Source: Smittia aterrima
Taxonomy: Eukaryota > Arthropoda > Insecta > Diptera > Chironomidae
Length of the DNA stretch: 64,000 bases
NCBI GenBank assembly: GCA_033063855.1
Contig: CP093830.1
Coordinates: forward strand, 4,092,854 to 4,156,853
Direction: 5' to 3'
Below, in pieces: positions 15,381 to 26,336 of this stretch. The notes beneath the pieces were generated by a model. The model was given only the letters and a program-made list of their open reading frames with translations. It did no database searches and was not told the origin of the DNA. The position numbers and the translations under genes are program-made. Every line of letters starts with the position of its first letter. The first letter of the stretch is position 1.

Positions 15381-15484
15381 TATTCTTGAAATAGCCAAAT
15401 TCTGTTGCAGTGTCTGCTAATAGAGGTGTTAAGCATTAAGTCTCGTCAATTTTTAAAAAACCTGGGTTCGAATCCCAAAGACGA
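15381..15484 (+). repeat. tRNA-like repeat, family A copy 2
   Basis: This is the second 104-base copy, starting 174 bases after copy 1. It retains the A-box-like TAGCCAAATTC, the block TTGCAGTG, AGAGGTG.TAAGC, TCTCGTCAATTT and the B box GGTTCGAATCC (15465-15475). It is followed by eight T (15508-15515). The T-arm stem is weakened on its 3' side (CTGGG against CCCAA), but TCGTC upstream can still pair with GACGA at its end. Confidence 0.55.
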
Positions 15485-15535
15485 CTATCTAAAACGAAAG
15501 AAAGATGTTTTTTTTAATTATTATTTATTCGAATC

Positions 15536-15641
15536 TTTTCTTGAATTAGCCAAATTCTGTTGCAGCGTTTGATAGAAGAGGTGATAAGCCTTTGGTCTCA
15601 TCAATTTAAAATTCTGTTTGGTTCGAATCCCAGCAAGACGA
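15536..15641 (+). repeat. tRNA-like repeat, family A copy 3
   Basis: This third copy (106 bases) starts 155 bases after copy 2. It has the A-box-like TAGCCAAATTC, GATAGAAGAGGTGATAAGCC, GGTCTCATCAATTT and the B box GGTTCGAATCC (15620-15630), followed by eight T (15668-15675). Its internal sequence is closer to copy 1 than to copy 2. The shared head and tail blocks of the three copies, with diverged spacers, indicate local duplication of a unit that includes its own terminator-like T run. Confidence 0.55.
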
Positions 15642-18600
15642 TTTGTTAATGCTGAAGTTATTTGTTATTTTTTTTAAAAAAAATAATATTATCTTGTCAC
15701 TCTAATCATCAACATATCCTTTCAATTTTTGCAGCTCAATTATGTTTAATGAAAATTAGAAGATTCTGAGAAGTGTGGCAGTTTAAAATCCAACTTACAG
15801 CCAGCGGATAATTTCAGTTTAAGTTTTTTTTTTTTCGTAAAAGAGATTGTTTTAAGAATTATCCAAAATTATTGAATTATCTCCGAAACACTTTCGTCTG
15901 CTGTTTATCATCACGAGAACTTGAAGGAAAATCATTTTTAGCAAAAGGCAACGAGAAGACTTGCTCGATGACATTGATGACACGAAGGCAAAGTATAACT
16001 CGAAGCCAAACAGTCTCAGTGACTGAAAGTCACTTAGAGCGATCAATTATTCTGAATTAAAGTTCATTCGAGGCAGGAAAAAAAGTTCTTTGAGCCAACC
16101 GTCGTCGATGAAGTGAACGAAGATTGCATTTACTTAGATGTCGTTTTGTGCTCGTAACGAAACTATAAATATTAAATTTATCACGCAAAGCATTTCAACT
16201 GTCAATTCGACAAATTTTTCTTGTAATTTCGAGCCATAAATTTTTCATTCTCACAACATTTGTTGTGTCGAGTGTTTAGAGCTTACCATCGGGCGTTTTT
16301 ATTTGTTAGATTTCACTTTTGATCGAAGCAATCGAAACATGCGTTGCATCAGTGCGTGCAGTAATTTAATGCGCTTCCAGCGTAGACACATCAACCGGCA
16401 TTAAATTGTCCTTCAAAACGTTTTCTAATTTATCGAAAATTAGCAAAACGGTTGCTTGAGCTGCTTCGAGGCTTGTTCATCGAAAATAATTTGTCGAAAA
16501 TATCGGAAATGACTTTTTTTGCACATTTTCGGATCATCCATGGCAATGAACTGTCCAAGGTGCATCTGCCAATTGAAACGAGCGCTTCAAATAAATTGAT
16601 TATCCGAAGAGAAAATCAATTTGCCATCAAAATGTAATCGGGGGATAGATTGTCATTAAATTAATTGAAATTTCTGAATGAGCTGCGCGAGAGCTTTTGA
16701 GAACGAAAAAGCGGAAAATCAAACAGACATCATTGCACAAATTCCACATTTTCTGTAATTGAATTCACATCATCGCTCCATGCAAATGGCAAGGGTTGCT
16801 CACGAATAAATTCCACTGGACATGACAAAAAGTTGCATTAGTCTAATGAAATTTGTTAGCTTTTTAAAGTCAAACATTTGCATTTCAAAGTGATTCGTTT
16901 GGTCAATCTAAAACTCCCTTTTGAAGTAAGCACGAATCAAAAAATTTCCATGACAAAACCATTTTCGTGAAAAACAAATTTTCCGGATGATTGAGGTTTT
17001 CAATTTTCCATCGTTTTCGAAAATGTGATTGGAAAATTATGTGCAAACATCGTCGAAGGGGTTGAGCGAATGAAAATGGCATCGGCTTGATTTATTAACT
17101 TGCGGTTCAGTTATTTTATTGCGAATTCATCGATGTAAGAGTGAGCGTAATTCTTTTAAGAGAAAGTTTCCATTGTCGTTCTAATAACTCGCGTCACATG
17201 TCATCTTTCCCTTCACCTATCGATCCACTTCCCCCCCTGAAAATCGAATCTCACTCGTCAACGTCATTAGCTTCTCAATCGCGAAGCTCATATCGCAGTT
17301 CGATATTCAATCAAACGCCAGTTCGGAATTTCTTTTGTTTGCTGTTAATATTCAGCCTAATCGCATAAATGAAAGTCATTAAAAAACAAAGTGGCAAAAA
17401 CGAGTGTACACATGACAACGTTTGACGCGCGGCACACATTGTCACGAATGGTGTGAACTTTCTCAGATGTCTCATTGTAATTTGACAAAAAAAAAATGAA
17501 ATGAAGAGAGAATCGACACGAGACGAATGAACGTTCTCTTACTTTACGAACGTCAAACGCACTTCTCGCTATGATAAAGCAACTTTGACGTTTTTCGTGA
17601 ACTCGTTTTATTAATTTATTGCCATTTATTGAGCCGAGTTTGTGCTGCTCAAGGGGAGAACGACAACGAAACAACGGCCAATAAATCGATTTCGGTTTGC
17701 ATTGTTTGGTGATAACTATTCATTAGTTTACCCAACTGCACTTTGATTTCTTCGGCAACATTTGCAAGAGAGAAAATTGCGAAACCTCGCACCGGCCGCT
17801 CGAGGCTATTGTCTCAACTAATCTCCATTGTAATGCAATCAGATATGTTTATGCAGAAGAAAACTGCAATTCAATAGCATTTGGAATAATTCAATTTTAT
17901 AGTTTCAGCATCGAAGTAATTCGTTTGAAATTGTGCATTTCGATTGATGATAAGAACTTGAATTGGAGATCGTTATGAGCTTGGCTTGTCGCAAGGAATG
18001 CAAATGATTCAGGAGATCTCAACCTTTTTCTTCGAGACGTAGCATTTTGTTGTGAAGGTTGAGAAGCTCGTTACCTTGCTCATGAGTCGGCAGCATCTAA
18101 GATAACTGAATTTGTTTTCGAAACCAGACCATTGCTCTAGAAATTCCCTCGCATTAAATTGCATCTGTTGTTGCCAAACTCCAAGTTTTTCTTTTTTTTT
18201 GATTTATCAGCTCTCCCCAATTACGCCATCATTCATCATCTTTAACTTTCCTTTTTTTTTCGCCAACTTTGTTCACGTGCTGTCAGCAACTTTATTCCTT
18301 TTCATTAAATGTGGGTTTGCTATCTTCACTTCAATTCTTTTATGTTATCGCAAATGCAACCAGCAAAATAACTCATCCCAGGAAATATCCCCATTTGGCC
18401 ACTTTATCATCGAGTTGTTGACATTTTGATATCTAATGAATGTAATAAATAATTTACGCTTTGCTACTTACAGCGAGAGAAGAAAAAACATTTCCCTCAT
18501 TTTTTCCGCCTTCCTCTCGGATGTCATTTCAATCCTCATAATTGTTGAGGGAAAGGAAATTTTCCAGTAGATTAAATACACGAACAAAGAGCATAAATGT

Positions 18601-21600
18601 TGAAAATTGCCTTAAGCGAATCGCGGGTGGAAGATTTAAACTTTTTCTTCTTGAATAATCAAGCAAGATTTTCTAGTCTTTGATCTTTTGACTGCCTCGT
18701 CGACGAGAATTTATTTGTCGAGCTCATATTTCTCCGTCATCATCTAAAATGCAAAAAAGAAAGAGAAACGCGAAAAGATATCTTCGTGTCTCTGATGTTT
18801 GTGATAGATTAAAAGTAAACTTATTGGCACTCGGCTTGTCAAACAATATTTTACGACATTGCCCTAGAGAAATCTCTCGTGTGTCTTGATGCTTAAGCAA
18901 ACATTTACAGTCACACATCACGTACGTGCAATGTCTCGATGTTGTTCCTCGGCACGTTACAGTAATGCTCAACATAAATTCGTTAGCTTGCGAAGGGAAC
19001 AAGGTAGGAAGAGAGAAGCTGGCAAGTTATTACGATGGGGAAGAGTCTTGTCGGTGCTTTAAAGACTTTTGACGTACTCACGGGGTTTGTGAGTAAGTTC
19101 TATCAATTTGTGATTAAAGATTTTAATTTATTCACAGATTTCTTTTTAGAATCTTTAATTCCCTTTCGTAATTTACAATCGTCCCCACCTGCCCTTGATG
19201 TTTCAATCCACTTCACCAGCAAAATAAAATTTTAACAATTGACTTCTTTAACAAATCATTTCGATTATGATTTTTTTCTCAATCGCGCCCGACTTCAATT
19301 AATATCGATTTGATGAGTCCAAGGTGTCAAAAGAACCAAAGACGTTCTTCCATCTGACGCAATTCAACATCAAAAAAAAAATCTTTACCGACAACAGAAT
19401 CCAATTTTCATTCTAATTGCTCGACATCTGTTTTCTACACACATTTTTCTAATGTTTCACAACAATTTTGTTTTCTGTAAAATCATCGAAAAAAAAAACT
19501 TTTTTAATGATTCAACAGATGTAAGCAACATTAGAGAGAGAAGCAGCAATGTCTTGACCGCAGCTACGTTTACTTCTTCTTCTTCTACTTGACTCCCCAG
19601 AGCTCAAAAGTCATTCCATATTGGCTTCATGATCATCGAGCATCGAATAGAATCACGAGACGAGAAGGAAAACTGTGAAGTTAATTAGCCGAACGCCAAT
19701 TGCACATGTAAATCGAGCGAGCTTAAAGGAATAAACAGCCACTGAGTGCGCACATAAATAATCCGAGCGAGCGAGAGGGAAGGCCTCAAATTACAGACGA
19801 ATGGATCTAGCGTAACTGTCTTAATTATTATGCACTGCTACCTCAAAGAACGGCGAATGTGCAACAAGTGAAGTGTTCTCGACTAAGACAATAAAAGCAG
19901 ATCATAAAATAATTGGAATAGCTCGCTAGAACTACCGAGATGCATGACGGAGCTTTTCGGACAATTTCCGTCTTCGTTCTTGTTTTTAATTTTATGCAAA
20001 TTTCGGCTTCTTAAGCGAAAGAAGAGAGATGACCTCATGAATATGGAGATTCTTCTCTGCTCGTTACACTTGACAGTCACCGAGCGTAACAATTGCTGAT
20101 TGTCGTCTTGTGTGACCGCAAAATAAAATAAATTTAGCTGAAAATTTATGAACGTTGACCGATCTCCTCGTTCACTGATGTTCATCGGCTGTTAAATTTA
20201 TTCGATTTTTAGTTGTTAAGACGACGAGAAACTGTCGTGGTAAGAGTGACATTTAATTAACGACCTTTCGTGTCTCCTCATTCCGTCATCAAAGTCCATA
20301 AAAATGTAGTCACGGTGACATTAAGAATTCTCTCTTTCTAACTGAGATCATTATCGTCGATTCGTTTCTAGCTTCGACTTCTTGGACTTTTGTTAAACAG
20401 ACTGTGACATGCACAATTTGAATTACAAATTAAAATCTCCTCGAGTGTCTTCAAGTGCTCTCTCGAGTGAGTGTTGCAATCCTAAGAAGAGTTGACTCGA
20501 AATTGTTTCTCGTGAAGAGGTAAATTGTCTTGAGCGCTCACTCGACACACGGCAGGGACAGAAGACAAATGTTGACGAAAGATCTGGAATGATCGTTCCG
20601 AGAATTAATCTTTTAATGCCATTATTAACAGCTCTCGGCTTCGTTCGGTCTGTTTATTCGAATGACACAGTCAAGAATCTGTTTGAGGTTCCAATTATGG
20701 AGATGTGGGCGTCAAGAGAATTCTAAAGAACAATTCTGTTATTGATGAGAAGTATTTCACTCTCGTTCAGAAGTGGAAGAGGTGACTGTCGTATCGATCG
20801 ACTGGACGGAATATTTTTCTTCTCTTACGCATTTCTCGACGCTCTCTCTCTCTCTTCGACAATCGCACAATAGGACCCGGTAGACTGTCAGTAATTTGAA
20901 GCGGCGCCCAAGGTCTTACATATTTTCTCACATAATTCTTGACAATACAAAAGAGCGAGAAGGCCCCAGAAACGATGATAAACGAAAAATTTTACGGATG
21001 TATGATATGGATTATATTTTCGTTCCCTTCGTCTTTCGATCTCGTTTGTTGTTTGATCGAAATTCTAAAGAGAAGAACGACGAAGGATATTTTTCAAAAA
21101 TATGTTTAAAAAATCAAAAGACATGAAAAGGAGGAGAAATGCAATTAATTTTTGCATTTGAATGTGAAGAAGCTTCACCAGAGCGACCTCCCATCTAAAA
21201 CATTTTGTGATTGCTCTGAACTCAATTTGATCTCATGAATCGATTTGTTTCGTAGTTGGAGTCCAAACAAATCATAAACTTTTCACCACTTGATGTCGAA
21301 AGGATCTTTAATTTCCTGAATGCGTCGACTTCTAATCAACCGATGATGCATAACTAAATCGAAGAATCGTGCTTTGTGAGTTCTTTTGATTCTGTGACTA
21401 AATCATCGAGAGTCGCCACGCTGTGATGTAACGATGAAAATGATTTTTCTGTTGGCTTTCAATTCTTTCGTGATGAGAAAGATTTGAAGATTTTATTTTT
21501 ATATTTGGAAGACAAGTCCGTACCGCACTTCAGAACGAGCGAGAGAATCATTTCGATTCAAAAGCGAAACGTATAATTATGAGACATAAGGCTGAATCAA

Positions 21601-24552
21601 TCAAAAAAAGTCATTTGTCATGGAAAGGTCGCTTCAACACACAGAACAGAACTTTTTCTTTGTGTATCGTCATCTCGAGATAGATCTAAGACTTTGTACT
21701 TTCGACTAATGATCGACAAGACACGATCGTAAGGACAAGATGATTCTTCTAAAATGTATTACGAGAAGAATCATTAAGTCTCCATACATTTCATTTGGTT
21801 CTCAGCATGGCTTTTTGTCTTACACAGCGAGTCCGAGCGGTTTCTTTCTGTTTGAAGGCGAAAACAAAAAATAAATGAAAAGATATAAAAATTATTCTCT
21901 TCGTCGTTCGACGACGTCGTATCCAAAGGTGATATTAATATTTTTGTCTCTTTGTGGATACAAAGTTAAGCGAAGAACGACGAAGAAGGGAACAAAACGC
22001 CCCAGAGTTTTAAATTAAGCGAAAGAGCGAGTTGGATCAGGCTGCATTTTAATTTTGAAAGGACACAGTCGGGTCTTTCGTGATTATTAATGTCTTCTAA
22101 TTAATCATAAGCAAGATGCATTGAGGGAATATTTTGATGGTTAAAGTTGAAGATGAACAATGCGAAGGATTTCTTAAAGATTTTCCATAGAAAACTTGCG
22201 ACGTCAAGTGTAAAGGCGACACGTAAAACACTTGTAAGACATGACTTGGAATCACTCGAAGGCTAGGACAAAGCAAACAATCGATCCCTGGAATTATTGT
22301 CCCTTTCTCTCTTCCAGAGTAGAGATAATGACGCTGAGAAATGTGCAACACACTTTGTCATTATGTTCTTGTGTTCAAGCAACAAGAAAAGTCCGAAACT
22401 CAATTGTCATTTATCAAAGGAGATGAAGAAGATGAGACGAAGGCACCTGACATGACAAGTCTTTTGATCATCGTCAAGTTGATCTTTTGTAATGTCATCT
22501 TTTTTTGGCAGAGAACTCTCGGCTAGAAAAGACGAACGAGAAGCAATTATGACGGCAAGTTGCAGAAAGAAGTGAAAATCAAAAAGTCAACCATCATCAA
22601 CAGGTAACCGTGGCTTTGGGGAAAGAGAGAAGAAAGAAATAATTAATTTTATATAAAAGCCATTAATATTGTTGTCAGAGAGAATGTTCTGAAAGAAACT
22701 CGATGTCATAGCGCCGTAGGGCGTTTTCTTAATTTTTTTTTTCGTTTCTTGTTCTCTTTTTGTGTGTCGGGCGTTTTGGCGGTTTAAGAGAAATAACAAA
22801 AATTTGTAATTTCCTAGAAATCTAAGATTTTCTTTTCTTTCTTGCACCGCTCGGGAAAATCCAAAAAAAGGACTCGAAAACGAAGCTAAGCGTGAATAAT
22901 TTAATTTCTTTAATTGCATCAACTCTCAAAGAGAAAGCTTAAGATTGTTATCTGCTTGCAGTGTTGAAGCCAATAATCCTTTTACTCGAACAATGCGAAA
23001 TGAAGAAGCCTTCAATTAGCTTGTGTTGCAAACTCCTCAACCGCAAAACGAGCAGTAAAACTCTCATTGTTTCCATACTCGTCTTTGTGTCGTCGTTTGT
23101 CAGGTTTCGGTAGCGCCATATCCGCAAAAGTAAAACTTTTCATTTCAATTGTTGCTCAATTTGCTTTGAATTTCAATTGAAAAATGCACAGGGCAGCGTG
23201 AGTTTGTAAACATTTTTCTTTCCTCTATTCAGGCCGGGCTGTCGAAATGTTTTCATTTCTTTCTCTCCATACCTGAACATTCGATTCTTCTTCTTTTTGA
23301 GTTTGAGTGCTTAGTCCACCAACGAAGATAACACAACAGAGGGAGCGAAGGAGAGAAGAGTTTCTTTTTCCTAGATCGTAGGCGAAAGATCAAAGAACAA
23401 CCACATAAATTGTGTACTCCCTGTTGTCATGAGAGATAGGAGTGAAGGGACACAAGGCGATCCGCAGTCTCGTAAAATATCAAACCAAATTATATCGCCA
23501 TAAAATGTTTTATCATCTCTCAATCGATCTTGAGATGAATTTTATGTTGAAGATCTCAGGCTGTGTTCATGACTTTATAATTTGATGCTTAATTTGACCC
23601 TGAGCGCATATGGACGAGGACAAAAGGGGACGACAAATGTAGAACATCATCAATTAGTCGTCCTTTAATGTTTTCCTTTCGGAAGAATTCTTTCGTTTCT
23701 TCAGCTCGAGCCATAAACATTTAAAACATCTTACGCTCCCTTCAAAGGGTTCCGATTTCACAAATCTATAAAATCATAAAAAGTTTGAATTTCACGAAAG
23801 AAAAAATATTTGAGTCGGGAAAGTTGAAGAAGAAGTTGAGGAGAATTGGACAATTTGCGCGACAAATTCTTAGAAGAAGGCAAACGAATATTATTTTATT
23901 GTATTGACATTAGAGTCAAAGTTGATGTTTTCTAGGAAAATATTTGAGTCAAGTTATTCGAGATGGTCGAAAGTGAGAAAATTAAATTGTAAAGAAAAAT
24001 AATTTCTGCTCTCGATTCGAAGAGTTTCTTGAACTTTTCATTCAGAAAATCGGTCAGACGATGTGCGATAACCAAAAAGTTTTCTCAAAACTTCCTCAAG
24101 CCAAACAATCAATGGAAATTAACGCTTCCTCTCAGAAATATTTCTAATCACTTTAATCAACTCTCGATCGATAAATATTTTTCCTTCTCGTGTCGTTTAC
24201 AACAAAACCCAAAGCAACGTCGCTTCGTTGCGCAACAAACTCTTATTCTCCTTCGTTTGTGTCTGTTCAGAGACGAGAAATTTCCCCTCAAAATCCATTT
24301 ACTCCTCAAACGCTTTTGAGATATTTCGACTGTGTCTGCCTTTCTCATGTTGCGACTGTATTTCTTATGTTGCTACACAAACTGACTCTCATTGCTTAAT
24401 ACTTTTTCTAACGAAGCAGACGTGTTTTTTGTTGAAGAAAAAAAAAGTTAAAAGATTTACAAGTGCATCTGTTCTGAAGAAAGAAAATAACATTTTTATT
24501 ATATCACGACGAATATTTCGTGGAATTCTGTGAGAAGTTAAGAAACAATTTC
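15642..24552. other. Non-coding flank upstream of disco
   Basis: No gene is recognised here. The stretch contains scattered poly-T and poly-A runs, a (CT)7 tract at 20842-20855 and the hairpin at 21895-21987 listed separately. Open frames are short and resemble chance frames. It is probably regulatory or intronic DNA of disco. Confidence 0.55.
21895..21987. other. Imperfect inverted repeat able to form a hairpin
   Basis: TCTTCGTCGTTC (21898-21909) is perfectly complementary to GAACGACGAAGA (21975-21986). Inside it, GTATCCAAAG (21919-21928) pairs with CTTTG-TG-GATAC (21950-21961) apart from a two-base bulge. The terminal loop is 21 bases and the internal loop is asymmetric (9 against 13). The left internal side contains the palindrome ACGACGTCGT (21911-21920). 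The total length is in the range of a microRNA precursor, but the large internal loop is atypical. It could instead be a chance or transposon-derived inverted repeat. Confidence 0.4.
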
Positions 24553-24638
24553 AGTTTAAAGTGGAAATTTGAAGACAATTTCGAGAAAAAATATTTTTCA
24601 TTGAGAAAAACAAAAATTTTGTGAAGTTTTTTTATTCG
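24553..24638 (+). promoter_or_regulatory. disco: Possible non-coding first exon of disco
   Basis: A TCAGT initiator-like pentamer lies at 24551-24555. It is followed by A/T-rich leader-like sequence and a near-consensus 5' splice site, CG|GTAAGT, with GT at 24639-24640. Splicing to the acceptor at 26269-26270 would remove a 1.6-kb leader intron. The disco coding exon must be joined to some upstream exon, because a strong acceptor precedes it, but this is only one possible donor. No TATA box or matching downstream promoter element was seen. Confidence 0.2.
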
Positions 24639-26245
24639 GTAAGTTGAGTTTGATTTCAATAAAAAAAAAACAAAAACAGTTCGTGAATAGTTGAAAGTGT
24701 ATCTGTCGATCGACTCGATTAACATTTTATTGATGATTTTATTGACGAGAAGGTTTTATCTCTCTTCACGAGTCTGAGCCGCCAATAATCTCATTTTATT
24801 CTTTTTCTGTTCGCTGATTATATTTGATGGTGTCTTCTGCCTTTAACATCGTTTTTTGATCGTTTTATGACAGTAGCTTTAACGATTCCTCATCTCTCGG
24901 TCTTCTGCTTTTTCCTTCAAGACGCGAATAAAAAATAAATTTCGTTCTCTCAAAGAACAATTCTCGGAATTGTCTTTTAAATATTTTCGAGAGAATCGTG
25001 AAGATTCTTTAAGCTTTACGTTAATTTTCTGTTGTCCAAGACGCAATGATAAATTCTGAAAATAAAGTTCACCCCGATCGCCTCGAGGGCGGAACATTTT
25101 TTTATTGTTTTGTGAGTAAATGAAGACGAAGCGACAGAGGGAGAGAGAGAAATAATAATGATTGTAACTAAACAGCATTTTTATGATTCGCGGCTAAGAA
25201 ACAACATCGAAAAGTTATTGAAAATTGCAGTAAAAATCCAATTTGGTTTTCGGTTCGTCATTCTTCTGACTAATGTCACTTTTCGGGGATTTGCGGCCTT
25301 TCGAACAGTTCCACCGGCAGCCAGAGTTGATTGAAAAGTTTGTAAGCTGCAAATAAAATTAAGAGCGAAGCGTTCATGCAGTTTCGCTTCGAGTCGCTTC
25401 ATCGGCAATCACATAAATTCAAATGCACAACGAGTCGTTTTCTAATTTCCTTTTGGGCCTGAAAACTTCACGAAAACATGAAACAGGGAATGAGGAGAAA
25501 GAAGAAGAAGCTCCAATGGATAATTCAACGAAGCGCCAATGCGTTCAGCAGAGTTGCATGTTAAGTGTTTTTTAATAAATTAAAATTAAACTTTTGCGAA
25601 CACAGAAATCTTTCACGAGACAACCAAAATTTGACTGTCGATGTTTTCGTTTAAAGTTTTCTTCGTCGGGCTTGTTAAGGTTTCATAATTTTGTCTTGCC
25701 ATTCACCGAAATGTTCTTTGCGAGTTACATTCTGAAATGAAGTCGCGTTTTGCCGTCGGAGTCTTTGTCGACTCTCCGCTCGCTTGATGAGTGTTTGCTT
25801 AGCGTTTAATTCATAATAATTTCGACTCTAAGAAAGCCCCTGAAGATTTAAAGAACGAAAATAATTTAATCTGATACTCGAGCATAAACAAGATAAAAAT
25901 GTTTTCGTTTACACGACGCTTGAGACTCGTCCAATGTTTTTCCTCTTCATCTCTTTTCCCTCATTCCGAGAAAATTGAAAACAAATTATTATTCGGGAAG
26001 AAATATATTTCTCATAAACGACACTTCATACCAGAGCGAACATCATTCGACGGCTTCTTCAAAAGGAAAGACTTCAATGATTCGCTGGGTTGAGACATCA
26101 ACGAAACCGTTTTCAACAATGAAAGAGATTTAAACTTGAAGAAAGCGCGCAGAACGAGATAAACTAAAACAGATACACTCTCAATTACTTAATGAGCACT
26201 TTTCGGGAACGAAAGAAAGAGATTTCGTTACTAATTTAATAATTT

Positions 26246-26336
26246 CTTTCTTCTTCTTTTCTCTCAATAGTGTTATGCTTTGTTGAGTCTGTGAAGACGC
26301 GTCCAGTAATCATCTTAACACAGAAGCATACACAAC
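26246..26336 (+). other. disco: disco 3' splice site and proximal 5' leader
   Basis: A pyrimidine tract (about 26246-26266) ends in CTCTCAATAG, placing the acceptor AG at 26269-26270 and the exon start at 26271. The 66-base leader to the start codon contains a three-codon upstream ORF (ATG at 26275, stop ending at 26286). It also has an in-frame stop TAA at 26316-26318, which fixes the ATG at 26337 as the first possible start in the main frame of this exon. Confidence 0.7.
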
